From assembly GCA_022712315.1 (NCBI GenBank), contig JALAGS010000210.1, positions 56,625-120,624 on the forward strand: a stretch of 64,000 nucleotides of DNA, written 5' to 3'. The position numbers and the translations under genes are program-made. Each line of letters begins with the position of its first letter. Positions within the stretch are counted from its first letter, which is position 1. This stretch comes from Sphingobacterium sp. (GTDB lineage: Bacteria; Bacteroidota; Bacteroidia; Sphingobacteriales; Sphingobacteriaceae). The notes under the pieces are model-generated. The model saw only the letters and a program-made list of their open reading frames with translations. It did no database searches and was not told the DNA's origin. This document shows, in pieces, positions 35,727-45,636 of the stretch.

Positions 35727-37973
35727 ATGTTGATGCACATAAAAATGAAATACCTTCTCTTCCTATTTTTGACAATTTGTTTTGGCTCCGCCTATGCCCA
35801 GCGTTATTATCTCTGGGATGATCGACCTGCCAAAGATTGGATGACCGAGGCTTATCCAATCGGCAATGGACGAATCGGAGCCATGATCTTTGGCGGTGTA
35901 CAGGAAGAACATATTCAATTTAATGAAAATAGCCTCTGGACAGGTGACGAACAGGAAACTGGTGCTTACCAAGCCTTCGGCGATTTGTTTATTCGCTTCG
36001 ATCAGCAAAAAAATCAATCATTTTCATCGTACAGTCGCAAATTAAATTTGGATAAAGGATTGCATGAAATTGGTTTTCAGCAAAATGGGCAGACGCTGAA
36101 ACGCCGTTATTTTGCCAGTCAGCCAGACCAGGTGATGGTATTTGAGTATACAAACAGTAAAAAAGGGACGCTGAATGCGGAGGTCGCTCTACAAGATGCT
36201 CACGGAGGGGACGTGAAGGTCACTAATGGTCGGCTTGAGTTTCAGGGTGTGTTGTCTAATGGGATGAAATATGCTGCCCGGGTCGAAGTTCAGGCCACGG
36301 GCGGTACCTTGTCCGCAACAAAAGATGAGCAGGGAAAGTCAATCCTTGTTGTCAAATCTGCTGACCGACTCGTGCTGCTGCTAAGTGCGGCAACAGACTA
36401 TGCCCCGACACGGACAACACAATGGAAGTCGGCCGAAGATCCTACAGTAGCCAACGAACGTAATCTGAGTCAGGCGAAGAAATATGGTGTAAATAAACTG
36501 CTTGCAAGACATATTACGGATTATACAACCTTATTTAACAGGATCGAACTTGATCTTGACCATAACCAATTGGATCGGCAGCAAACAACGAAAACGCTGC
36601 TGGAAGCCTATAAGAAACAGCCTATTCCTGCCTTGGAAGCGCTGGTCTATCAATATGGACGCTATCTGCTGATCAGCTCCTCGCGAAAAGGCGGTCTGCC
36701 GGCAAACTTACAGGGACTCTGGAATAACAGCAATAATCCACCTTGGCGTTCCGATTATCATTCCAATATCAATGTGCAGATGAATTATTGGCCTGCCGAA
36801 GTAGCCAACCTAGGTGAATCTGCTTGGCCCTACCTCGATTATATCAACAGCATGCGTGCGATAAAGAAAATAAATACACAAAAGGAATTTCCCGGCGTAA
36901 GGGGCTGGACGGTCAAGACTGAAAACAATATTTTTGGCGGCGAAAGCTTTCTTTGGAATACGCCGGGAAGTGCCTGGTATGCGCAGGCACTTTGGGAACA
37001 TTATGCATTTAATGGTGATAAAAAGTATCTGAAAGAGTTTGCCTATCCGATATTGAAAGAAATATGTGAGTTTTGGGACGACAGATTGATCCGGAGAGCG
37101 GATGGAACTGTGGTTGCTCCAAAGGGCTGGTCGCCCGAACATGGTCCGACGGAGGATGCTGTGAGCTACGACCATCAGATTATTGATAATCTCTTCGGCA
37201 ATTATATTGCGGCTTGTCTTGCCTTAAAGCTTGATACAGGTTACCGGCAGCATATCGAGGCGCTCCGGAACGCTTTATTGAAACCCAAGATCGGTAAATG
37301 GGGACAGCTGCAGGAGTGGGAAAGCGATCGCGATGATCCGCAGGATAAACATCGTCATGTGTCCCATCTGTTTGGTCTTTATCCAGGCAACCAATTTTCG
37401 ATTTTGAAAACACCTGAACTCACCAAAGCGGCAAAGGTGACATTGACCGCCCGTGGCGACGAATCTACCGGTTGGTCCATGGCTTGGAAAATTGCCTTTT
37501 GGGCCCGGCTCCAGGACGGAAACCATGCCTACAAAATCCTGAATAATTTTATAAATCTTGTGGGCGGGGACGGTATCGACTATAATAACGGTGGTGGTGT
37601 ATACGCAAACCTTTTATGTGCCCACCCGCCGTTTCAGATTGATGGAAACTTGGGTTATGTTGCTGCATTGAGCGAAATGCTGTTACAGTCCCAAACCGAT
37701 GTATTGGAATTGCTGCCTGCATTGCCAGACAACTGGAGTGATGGTGGTGTGAAAGGATTAAAAGCACGCGGAAATATCCTTATCACAGAAATGAAGTGGA
37801 AAAATAAACAGATTGAGCAGCTTCAGCTCTCTTCTCCGCTGGAACAGACGATAGAGCTACTGAGCCCCAATGTATTGTCCGGCTTGGATATGAAACAGGA
37901 GATCAATGGAAAATACCTCTATCAACTCCGATTAAAAGCAAATAAAATAATCACGATCGTTAAGAAACCCTAA
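35727..37973 (+). CDS. GH95 family alpha-L-fucosidase / alpha-L-galactosidase
   Basis: Inverting exo-glycosidase; GH95 removes alpha-1,2-L-fucose or alpha-L-galactose. Signal peptide to about residue 25 (GSAYAQ). The N-terminal beta domain starts at WMTEAYPIGNGRIGAMIFGG and NENSLWTG. In the (alpha/alpha)6 barrel, Asn347 and Asn349 in SNINVQMNYWPAEVANL correspond to the activating asparagines, Glu lies in GWSPEHGPTED, and the Asp in FQIDGNLG belongs to the catalytic set. At 748 residues the length is normal. An ATG at 35745, giving MKYLLFLFLTIC, looks like a more natural signal-peptide start than 35727. It is flanked by SSS and GH36 genes. Confidence 0.9.
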   Translation: MLMHIKMKYLLFLFLTICFGSAYAQRYYLWDDRPAKDWMTEAYPIGNGRIGAMIFGGVQEEHIQFNENSLWTGDEQETGAYQAFGDLFIRFDQQKNQSFSSYSRKLNLDKGLHEIGFQQNGQTLKRRYFASQPDQVMVFEYTNSKKGTLNAEVALQDAHGGDVKVTNGRLEFQGVLSNGMKYAARVEVQATGGTLSATKDEQGKSILVVKSADRLVLLLSAATDYAPTRTTQWKSAEDPTVANERNLSQAKKYGVNKLLARHITDYTTLFNRIELDLDHNQLDRQQTTKTLLEAYKKQPIPALEALVYQYGRYLLISSSRKGGLPANLQGLWNNSNNPPWRSDYHSNINVQMNYWPAEVANLGESAWPYLDYINSMRAIKKINTQKEFPGVRGWTVKTENNIFGGESFLWNTPGSAWYAQALWEHYAFNGDKKYLKEFAYPILKEICEFWDDRLIRRADGTVVAPKGWSPEHGPTEDAVSYDHQIIDNLFGNYIAACLALKLDTGYRQHIEALRNALLKPKIGKWGQLQEWESDRDDPQDKHRHVSHLFGLYPGNQFSILKTPELTKAAKVTLTARGDESTGWSMAWKIAFWARLQDGNHAYKILNNFINLVGGDGIDYNNGGGVYANLLCAHPPFQIDGNLGYVAALSEMLLQSQTDVLELLPALPDNWSDGGVKGLKARGNILITEMKWKNKQIEQLQLSSPLEQTIELLSPNVLSGLDMKQEINGKYLYQLRLKANKIITIVKKP

Positions 37974-37987
37974 ATCTATTTATTATT

Positions 37988-40186
37988 ATGCCAACTCATC
38001 ATTTTAAACATGTTGTACTCGGACTGTTGATGGCTCAGGGCCTTGTCCATTTAGATGCTCAGGCGCAGTCCAAGCAAATTCCCATTGAAACCAGATCAAA
38101 TGCGCTAGTGTTGGAATATGATTCCACAAAGACACTTAAGATGCTTTACTATGGCGAAAAGCTGAACGATGCAAAAGAATACAATGCCCTTACAAGTGGA
38201 TACAAGCAATTGACAGACTATAGCGGATTGTCCAATGCGGCCTATACAGCATCGGGATCAAAAAACCTGCTCGAGCCGGCTATCAGCATTGTGCATGGCG
38301 ACGGCAATAGGTCATTGGATCTGCGTTACGAAAAGCATGAACTTAAAAATCTGGATGGAAATGTCAAGCAGCTGGATGTCACATTAAAGGATCCTGTGTA
38401 TGCTATTACTGTGGTGCTGCACTATAAATCCTTTTCGAATGAAGATATCATTGAACAGTGGGCAACCATCCAAAATAAAGAAAAGAAAGAGGTTACGGTA
38501 GAGAAATTTGCTTCTGCCAATTTAACCCTTCGTTCCGATTCCTATTGGCTGCGTCAATATCATGGCGATTGGGCCAAAGAGATGCAGGTGGAGGAAACAC
38601 CGTTGACACACGGCATAAAAGTCCTGGATAGCAAACTCGGAACACGAGCGAATTTATTTCAGCCGCCCTCTTTTATGGTGTCTCTCGGGAAAGCAGCATC
38701 GGAGGATGATGGTACTGTTTTGATGGCGAGCCTGGGCTACAGCGGAAATTTTAAGATTGATTTTGAGGTGGATTATTTGAATAACCTGCGTATCATAGCT
38801 GGAATTAATAATTATGCTTCTCAGGTAAAATTAGCCAGCAATCAGGAGTTTACGACGCCCAAACTGATCTATACATTATCGACCAAAGGAAAGGGGATTG
38901 CTTCCCGTAATTTACATAATTGGGCGCGCCGGTATCAATTGCTGGATGGCAATGGCGACCGACTGACTTTACTCAATAACTGGGAGGCAACGTATTTTGA
39001 TTTTAATGAACAAAAGCTGAAAGGGCTGCTGCAGGATACCAAAAAACTTGGAGTTGATCTTTTTTTATTGGATGATGGCTGGTTTGGCAACAAGTATCCG
39101 CGCAACAGTGACCATTCAAGTCTGGGCGACTGGGAGCCTAACCGCAAGAAATTGCCCAATGGCATTGCAACACTTGTCGAAGAGGCTACGACACAAGGCG
39201 TTAAATTTGGTATTTGGGTGGAACCAGAAATGGTAAGTCCCAAATCTGAGCTCTATGAGCAGCATCCCGATTGGGTCGTAAAACAGCCGCTGCGAGCAGA
39301 ACACTACTTTCGAAATCAGCTGATCCTGGATCTGACAAATCCTAAAGTACAGGATTTTGTTTTTAACATCCTGGATGAACTCTTTACCAAAAATCCAGCA
39401 TTGGCCTATATTAAGTGGGATTGTAATGCGGTTATCTACAATGCCCATTCGGCATTTTTAAAGGATCAGGGAGCATTCTATATCTCTTATGTGGAAGGAC
39501 TGTATAAAGTCCTTGAACGCATACGTTCGAAATATCCGAAAGTGCCGATGATGTTATGTTCAGGCGGTGGTGGCCGTGTGGACTATGCGGCTCTTCGGTA
39601 CTTTACGGAATTTTGGCCATCCGATAATACCGATCCATTGGAACGCATATTTATGCAATATGAATATTCCTATTTCTTTCCAGCGATAAGTACGGCAAAC
39701 CATGTGACGGACTGGGGTAAACAATCGCTTAAATTCCGGACCGACGTGGCTATGATGGGCAAGCTGGGATTTGATATTGTTGTGAGTCATCTGAAAGAAC
39801 AGGATTTGCTGTTCTGCCAGCAAGCGGTGAAAAATTATGATGCGATCAAGGGGACGATCTGGCATGGTGACCAGTACCGTCTGGCTGATCCAAGAGCAGG
39901 GGATTTTGCGGCAGTAAGTTATGTCAATGATCAAAAGACCGAAGCGATAGTTTTTAACTATCTCGTCAATAATCGCTATGGTGCCGGGACAACCGATCCT
40001 ATGCGGCTGAAGGGGCTTGATGCTCAGAAAAAATATCAGGTAGAGGAGATAAACATATATCCGGGGAGCAAATCGAGCTTAAATCAAGGGCAGGTCTATT
40101 CGGGCGATTATTTGATGAAAGTCGGGGTAAATCCAGATTTAAATAGCAACCGACCCAGCGTCATTCTTAAAATCACAGCACTTTAG
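37988..40186 (+). CDS. GH36 family alpha-galactosidase
   Basis: A 732-residue retaining alpha-galactosidase with a signal peptide ending near AQAQS (~27). The GH36 order is seen: N-terminal supersandwich, barrel with LLDDGWFGNKYPRNSDHSSLGDW in family order, GIWVEPEMVSPKSELYEQHPDWV, nucleophile Asp478 in YIKWDCN, CSGGGGRVDYAALRY, and acid/base Asp546 in FWPSDNTD. FFPAISTANHVTDWG also fits. It would release terminal alpha-1,6- (or other alpha-linked) galactose. It is the second clan GH-D enzyme of this PUL, so alpha-galactosyl side chains are probably part of the substrate. 14 nt separate it from GH95. Confidence 0.94.
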   Translation: MPTHHFKHVVLGLLMAQGLVHLDAQAQSKQIPIETRSNALVLEYDSTKTLKMLYYGEKLNDAKEYNALTSGYKQLTDYSGLSNAAYTASGSKNLLEPAISIVHGDGNRSLDLRYEKHELKNLDGNVKQLDVTLKDPVYAITVVLHYKSFSNEDIIEQWATIQNKEKKEVTVEKFASANLTLRSDSYWLRQYHGDWAKEMQVEETPLTHGIKVLDSKLGTRANLFQPPSFMVSLGKAASEDDGTVLMASLGYSGNFKIDFEVDYLNNLRIIAGINNYASQVKLASNQEFTTPKLIYTLSTKGKGIASRNLHNWARRYQLLDGNGDRLTLLNNWEATYFDFNEQKLKGLLQDTKKLGVDLFLLDDGWFGNKYPRNSDHSSLGDWEPNRKKLPNGIATLVEEATTQGVKFGIWVEPEMVSPKSELYEQHPDWVVKQPLRAEHYFRNQLILDLTNPKVQDFVFNILDELFTKNPALAYIKWDCNAVIYNAHSAFLKDQGAFYISYVEGLYKVLERIRSKYPKVPMMLCSGGGGRVDYAALRYFTEFWPSDNTDPLERIFMQYEYSYFFPAISTANHVTDWGKQSLKFRTDVAMMGKLGFDIVVSHLKEQDLLFCQQAVKNYDAIKGTIWHGDQYRLADPRAGDFAAVSYVNDQKTEAIVFNYLVNNRYGAGTTDPMRLKGLDAQKKYQVEEINIYPGSKSSLNQGQVYSGDYLMKVGVNPDLNSNRPSVILKITAL

Positions 40187-40225
40187 CACATAAAGCGCCA
40201 ATCATAGCGCTCAGCTAATGTGCTA
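40184..40225 (+). other. Intercistronic RNA hairpin between GH36 and the esterase
   Basis: Outer arms TAGCACAT (40184-40191) and ATGTGCTA (40218-40225) enclose inner arms AGCGC (40194-40198) and GCGCT (40207-40211). There is no T-run, so it is more likely a processing or stabilising structure than a terminator. It sits in the only wide gap (90 nt) within PUL 2. Confidence 0.55.
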
Positions 40226-40276
40226 TGGTTGGTGCGTATATTAAAAACCAATGGGTAGCAAACCCATAAAACCATC

Positions 40277-42262
40277 ATGATGATAAAATCTAAACAGTGT
40301 AAACGAATCTTATTGGCCCTGCTGCTTGGGGTGGTTGGGAGCCAATCTATTGTCCAGGCCAAGGTGCAGTTACCCGCTTTTATTGGCGACAATATGGTCC
40401 TTCAGCAAAAAGAAAAGGTGAAGATATGGGGAACCAGCACCGCGCTGGGTAAAGAGCTACAGTTGACAGTAAGCTGGAATAAGAAGCAATATCAGACCAA
40501 AGTCGATCAAAATGGAAAATGGGAGCTGTCTATTGAAACACCGCATTATGGCGGTCCTTATCAAATGACAATCAACGACGGTGATCAATTGACCCTCAAT
40601 AATATTCTTATCGGCGAAGTATGGTTCTGCTCGGGGCAGTCCAATATGGAAATGCCTTTAGCGGGCTGGGGAAAGATCAATAATTTTCAGGAAGAAATAA
40701 ATGCCGCTAATTTTCCCAATATTCGTTTGCTGCAAATTCCAAAGGCGACAGCTAATATGCCTACTGAAGAGGTGAAGGTGGAATCGGGGGGCTGGAATCC
40801 CGTAACACCAGCGCACATTGCGGAATTTTCGGCTACGGCTTATTTTTTTGCACGTGAACTCTACGAGAAAACGGGGATTCCAATCGGTTTGATCCATTCC
40901 TCCTGGGGTGGAACGATTATAGAAGCCTGGATGAGCAAGCAGGCACTGGCCCCCTTTTCCATATATACGAATATTATTGAGAAAATCCAGCGCCCCGATG
41001 CCCAGCAAATCTATAATCGTGAAATTGCAGACTGGAATGATATGGCCGACAAGCAGGATCAGGTGAAGATTGAAAGCAAGGGCGAATGGTATGCACCCAA
41101 GTTGGACAAGAGTGCCTGGAATACTATTGTAATTCCTAGTTTTTTTGACCAGAACTTATTTCCTGGAATGGACGGCGTAGTCTATTTTGGAAAAGAGGTC
41201 AAACTTCCGGCCCATTGGCTTGGGAAGCCGATCAAACTGATTTTGGGTGCTATTGACGATAATGACATCACGTATGTCAACGGTGATAAAGTGGGGGAGA
41301 CGAATGGTTATGATCAGATCCGAAATTATACGATACCAGCAGCAACAAATAACAATACGGTGCTTCATATTGCGGTGCGCGTATTTGATGGTGCAGGAGA
41401 CGGTGGAATATATGGCGGTAAAGAACAGCCGCGACTGGAAGGTCCTAATGGCGAGGTGATTTCATTGGCCGGAGACTGGAAATGTAAACTTGGTTTTGAT
41501 CTAGGAAAACTGCCAGCCAAACCTAATCTCATGGAAGGACCCAATAGACCGACTGTATTGTACAATGCGATGGTGCAGCCCTTTGTCGATTTTAAAATAA
41601 AGGGAGCTATTTGGTATCAGGGTGAAAGTAATGCGGATTCAAAAGACGCACCCTATATCGACTTACTGCCAGCATTGATTCAGGATTGGAGACAGCAATG
41701 GCATAATGACAAGATGCCCTTTTATTTTGTTCAGTTGGCCAATTTCAGAGAGAAACAACCGACAGCAAAACCTTCATCATGGGCGATGTTGCGGGAGGCA
41801 CAGCGTCAAACATTGCGATTGCCCAACACAGGAATGGCCGTCATTGCCGATATCGGTGATAGCAAAGATATACACCCTAAAAATAAGCAAGATGTCGGAA
41901 AGCGCTTAGCTTGGATAGCAGCCCACGACTTGTATGGACAGAAAATTTCCTATAGCGGTCCTCAGCTAGACCGTTGGGTAATCAAGGGAAAAGAAGCACA
42001 GCTTAGCTTTAAACCCATGGGAAAGGAGCTCGTACTGAAAACTTCCGATCGTAAGATTGGTGGATTTACCATTGCGGGCAGCGATCAGCAGTTTTATCCA
42101 GCTCAGGTACGCAGAGAAGGAAATAAAATTATCCTATCGGCCAACGAAGTGGAACGACCTGTCGCTGTGCGCTACGGATGGGCTGACAATCCCGATCTGG
42201 TGCTCTATAACGATGCTGCATTACCCGCTTCCCCGTTCCGTACCGATCAGTGGGATAAATAA
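40277..42262 (+). CDS. SASA-family carbohydrate O-acetylesterase (sialate O-acetylesterase-like)
   Basis: A 661-residue SGNH-type esterase that removes O-acetyl groups from sugars. Signal peptide to ~residue 28 (SIVQAK). The nucleophile is Ser122 in GEVWFCSGQSNMEMPL, the family signature. IGLIHSSWGGTIIEAWMS and GAIWYQGESNADS are the further oxyanion blocks, and the Asp/His pair is probably in DSKDIHPKNKQDVGKRLA. A jelly-roll insertion (~260-400) includes LILGAIDDNDITYVNGDKVG. Despite the family name, plant-glycan acetyl groups are common substrates in PULs. It is the last gene of PUL 2. Two ATG codons in tandem make the start ambiguous by one residue. Confidence 0.9.
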   Translation: MMIKSKQCKRILLALLLGVVGSQSIVQAKVQLPAFIGDNMVLQQKEKVKIWGTSTALGKELQLTVSWNKKQYQTKVDQNGKWELSIETPHYGGPYQMTINDGDQLTLNNILIGEVWFCSGQSNMEMPLAGWGKINNFQEEINAANFPNIRLLQIPKATANMPTEEVKVESGGWNPVTPAHIAEFSATAYFFARELYEKTGIPIGLIHSSWGGTIIEAWMSKQALAPFSIYTNIIEKIQRPDAQQIYNREIADWNDMADKQDQVKIESKGEWYAPKLDKSAWNTIVIPSFFDQNLFPGMDGVVYFGKEVKLPAHWLGKPIKLILGAIDDNDITYVNGDKVGETNGYDQIRNYTIPAATNNNTVLHIAVRVFDGAGDGGIYGGKEQPRLEGPNGEVISLAGDWKCKLGFDLGKLPAKPNLMEGPNRPTVLYNAMVQPFVDFKIKGAIWYQGESNADSKDAPYIDLLPALIQDWRQQWHNDKMPFYFVQLANFREKQPTAKPSSWAMLREAQRQTLRLPNTGMAVIADIGDSKDIHPKNKQDVGKRLAWIAAHDLYGQKISYSGPQLDRWVIKGKEAQLSFKPMGKELVLKTSDRKIGGFTIAGSDQQFYPAQVRREGNKIILSANEVERPVAVRYGWADNPDLVLYNDAALPASPFRTDQWDK

Positions 42263-42441
42263 GCAATGTAAATCATCCTGTTGATGAACAATAATTGGAT
42301 AGCCTATCGTACAGGTAAGAAGTAATTAGAAAATATCGCGTCTACACGAATGATGATTATGCAATTTTTTGCATGATAAGGGACCCTTTTGTCCCTGAAA
42401 TCTCACTTGTAAAAATATTCTATAAATAACTACAGTAAACA
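42263..42441 (+). promoter_or_regulatory. Structured leader region of the third susC gene
   Basis: Two adjacent hairpins: ATGCAA/TTGCAT (42359-42374) and AGGGAC/GTCCCT (42379-42396). Neither is followed by a T-run, so they look like leader or operator structures rather than terminators for the esterase gene. No TAnnTTTG box is present and the AACCAAT leader motif of the other two susC genes is missing. Confidence 0.45.
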
Positions 42442-45400
42442 ATGAAAACAAAAAAGACAAGACAGTGGCCCGAAAAACGGGTAGCATTTGTTCCAGAGGT
42501 CAGTATGATGGCTCTTTGTCTTTCGATTGCGGTGCCGGCTGCGGTGTCTGCAAAATCGCTCTGGACAACAACTGGTCGATCATTGGAAAGCATACCTAAG
42601 GGTATGTACAATGATTTGCGCATGCGTCAGCATGCTTTGAAAGGAAAGGTAAGGGATAGTGAAGGAAAACCGCTAGAAGGAGTTACGGTGAGGATTAAAA
42701 ATTCCGCTGCGGAAACAAAAACAAATGGGTTGGGAGACTTTGAGTTCAAGTCCGTCGATGTCGGAACTGTCCTCATATTTTCATCTGTGGGTTTTGAAAC
42801 AAGGGAAATCGTTTTTAATGGCAGCGACCAGCAATTGAATGTTGTGCTCAATAACTCGTCCTCAAGTTTAGAGGAAGTCGTCGTCGTTGGTTATGGTACC
42901 CAAAAGAAGGTAAACCTCACTGGTGCGGTCGCGACGGTCAGCGGCAAAGATATGGTTAAACGACCGGTGGTCAATCCGGCAGCTATGTTACAAGGGGCAA
43001 TCCCTGGGGTCCAGGTCAATCAGGGGTCAGGTGAGCCCGGCAATGAAGGTGTTTCGATCCGCATCCGTGGAAAGGGAACTTTTAGTGGTGCCGGATCGGA
43101 TCCTTTGGTATTGATCGACGGTGTGCAAGGCAAATTTTCGGATGTCAACCCTAATGACATCGAAAATGTAAGTGTGCTTAAGGATGCTGCATCTGCAGCG
43201 ATTTACGGATCACGTGCAGCAAATGGTGTTATTTTAATCACCACAAAACAGGGGAAATCTGGCAAGACAACGGTGCAGTATGACGGTAATGTGGGAATCT
43301 ACAAACCGACAAAAATGTTCGACCTGATTACTAATTCTGCGCAATACATGGAACTCTATAATGAAGCGCGAAAGAATTCAAATCTTAACGATGGCCTATA
43401 TCCCGCTGATATCATTGATACTTATAGAAATAGCAGCGATCGGATAAAATACCCCAATACGGACTGGCTAGGGCTTATATTTCAGACAAAGCCAACGTAT
43501 AATCACAATTTAGGAATTCAGGGCGGGAACGAAAAGACGACATTTAATATCGGACTCGGGTACGTGAATCAGAATGGCATGATCAAAGGATTTAATTATG
43601 ATCGTTATTCGGCGCGTGTCAACTTGACAACCAAAATCTCGGATGGGATTAAATTCGGAACAAATATCTTGCTTAAAACGGGGCATACCGAATCTATTCC
43701 CGGCGGATCCAAGGACTTATTCCTGTCGGCAATGTCACAGGCGCCAACCTATGGTCCATTTTTACCGGATGGAAGTGGGCGGTATACCTACAAAGCTTAC
43801 GATTGGGAATACAATAATAAAAACCCAATGGCCGTATTGGATCGGAAATTTACATACAATACCGACGACTACGCTGCTAATTTACAAGCTTGGATGGAAG
43901 TCCAACTGTTTAAAGGGCTTTCGTGGTATACTAAAGGTGCTTATAATTTTAATATGGATAAGTATAAAGATTATAAGTCCACGCTCGATGAATATTACTA
44001 TCACTCGGGAACGCTAGGGACAGTGTTGGATCTTGGTAAAGGACTCACGGATCAAGATCAGCAAACAATCTATACTAGTTTATTTACGTATTTGAATTAT
44101 GACCGCGCTTTTGGAGATCACCATTTAAAAGCTCAGGCAGGTTATAGTATAGAAAAAAGTAAGTATACTTATTTACAAGGATTTAGGCAGAATTTCGTTG
44201 ATGATAATCTGACGGAATTAAATGCTGGTGGATCTGATATTCAAAGAGCGAATGGAACCGCCAATCAATGGGCATTGATATCCTATTTTGGGCGAATAAA
44301 CTACGATTATCAAGGAAAATATCTTTTGGAAGCCAATATGCGCTATGATGGAAGCTCTAAATTTTACGGCAAAAATCGATGGGCTGCTTTTCCTTCTTTC
44401 TCTGCCGGCTGGCGTGTATCTGAAGAGTCTTTTATCAAGGAACTTGCATCGGGTTGGCTGGATAATCTAAAGATACGTGGATCCTGGGGACAACTCGGAA
44501 ATCAGAATGTGGTCGATGTGAATGGTTATTCCTTAAATTATCCTTATCAGCCGGTTTTGGGGTTGACGGGTAATTATTCATTTGACAACAACACGCTTCA
44601 ATCTGGTGTTGCTCAGCAGCGGCTCACCAATCCATTGATTAAATGGGAGACAACGACGATGACAGATGTCGGTATAGATTTAAGTTTATTTAAAAATCTA
44701 GATTTTACTTTTGACTGGTATAAAAAACGTACAACTGACATCCTGCGTCCTTCTCAAATTACGGCGATTGTCGGATTGGGAGCTCCCAATATCAATGACG
44801 GAATTGTAGAAAATAAAGGTGTTGAATTGGGGATCACTTATCACAACAAAATTACGGGCGGTGCATTGGACGGTTTACAATATCAGCTGGGAGCGAACTT
44901 TGACCGTTTCAAAAACAGACTGGTGAAATTTGGAGAACCTGAGATTGGCGGTTATACCATTAAGAAGAATGGTTATGCTATGGACAGTTTTTACACCTAT
45001 GAGGTCATTGGCATATTCCAGTCGGAACAAGAAGTCGCTAGTTCGCCAAAACAGTTCAATGATAATACATTAGCCGGTGATCTTAAATATAGAGACGTCA
45101 ATGGCGATGGAAAGATTGATGCAAATGATCGCACCATTATTGGTGGGGTTGATCCGAAATTAAACTATAGTTTTAATTTGAGCGCTAGTTTTAAGGGTTT
45201 TGATGTTTCAGCAATGCTGCAAGGAGTTTATGGCGTAAAATCTTATGTATCTGGATGGGGAGTCACACCTTTTGTGCAAGGCAGTCCCCCAACCAAGGAT
45301 TGGTTGGACCGCTGGACTCCGGAAAATCCATCGACAACAATGCCTCGCATTTACTGGGGCTGGAGTGCACCCGAAAAATTTAGCCGTGCATCCAGTTATT

Positions 45401-45633
45401 TCCTGCAGAATGCCTCCTACTTTAGGTTGAAAAATTTTGTACTGGGGTATACCTTACCTGAGGGCTTATTGAAAAAATACAAAATTGACCGATTGCGTAT
45501 CTATTTTTCAGGAGACAATCTCTTGACGTCAACCAAATTTAAAGGACTTGACCCAGAACGTTACGGCAGCGGAGATTTGGTGCAATATCCGCAAAACAAA
45601 ATTTATTCATTCGGTCTACAAGTTAATTTTTAA
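42442..45633 (+). CDS. SusC/RagA-type TonB-dependent glycan importer (third pair)
   Basis: Outer-membrane transporter of 1063 residues. The N-terminus is unusual: a ~20-residue basic stretch (KTKKTRQWPEKR) precedes a weak hydrophobic signal (MMALCLSIAVPAAVSAK), and about 25 further residues come before the CarboxypepD_reg domain (LKGKVRDSEGKPLEGVTVRIKN). LEEVVVVGYGTQKK is the TonB-box region, and the SusC plug signature (LQGAIPGVQVNQGSGEPG, IRGKGTFSG, PLVLIDGV, VSVLKDAASAAIYGSRAANGVILITTKQG) is complete. The barrel ends in LQVNF. SusD follows after 3 nt. Whether this pair belongs to PUL 2 or is an independent locus is unclear: 179 nt and two hairpins separate them. Confidence 0.95.
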   Translation: MKTKKTRQWPEKRVAFVPEVSMMALCLSIAVPAAVSAKSLWTTTGRSLESIPKGMYNDLRMRQHALKGKVRDSEGKPLEGVTVRIKNSAAETKTNGLGDFEFKSVDVGTVLIFSSVGFETREIVFNGSDQQLNVVLNNSSSSLEEVVVVGYGTQKKVNLTGAVATVSGKDMVKRPVVNPAAMLQGAIPGVQVNQGSGEPGNEGVSIRIRGKGTFSGAGSDPLVLIDGVQGKFSDVNPNDIENVSVLKDAASAAIYGSRAANGVILITTKQGKSGKTTVQYDGNVGIYKPTKMFDLITNSAQYMELYNEARKNSNLNDGLYPADIIDTYRNSSDRIKYPNTDWLGLIFQTKPTYNHNLGIQGGNEKTTFNIGLGYVNQNGMIKGFNYDRYSARVNLTTKISDGIKFGTNILLKTGHTESIPGGSKDLFLSAMSQAPTYGPFLPDGSGRYTYKAYDWEYNNKNPMAVLDRKFTYNTDDYAANLQAWMEVQLFKGLSWYTKGAYNFNMDKYKDYKSTLDEYYYHSGTLGTVLDLGKGLTDQDQQTIYTSLFTYLNYDRAFGDHHLKAQAGYSIEKSKYTYLQGFRQNFVDDNLTELNAGGSDIQRANGTANQWALISYFGRINYDYQGKYLLEANMRYDGSSKFYGKNRWAAFPSFSAGWRVSEESFIKELASGWLDNLKIRGSWGQLGNQNVVDVNGYSLNYPYQPVLGLTGNYSFDNNTLQSGVAQQRLTNPLIKWETTTMTDVGIDLSLFKNLDFTFDWYKKRTTDILRPSQITAIVGLGAPNINDGIVENKGVELGITYHNKITGGALDGLQYQLGANFDRFKNRLVKFGEPEIGGYTIKKNGYAMDSFYTYEVIGIFQSEQEVASSPKQFNDNTLAGDLKYRDVNGDGKIDANDRTIIGGVDPKLNYSFNLSASFKGFDVSAMLQGVYGVKSYVSGWGVTPFVQGSPPTKDWLDRWTPENPSTTMPRIYWGWSAPEKFSRASSYFLQNASYFRLKNFVLGYTLPEGLLKKYKIDRLRIYFSGDNLLTSTKFKGLDPERYGSGDLVQYPQNKIYSFGLQVNF

Positions 45634-45636
45634 TGT

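Noticed and set aside
42379..42396. Intrinsic terminator for PUL 2
   Set aside because: The hairpin is not followed by a T-run; GAAATCTC follows instead.
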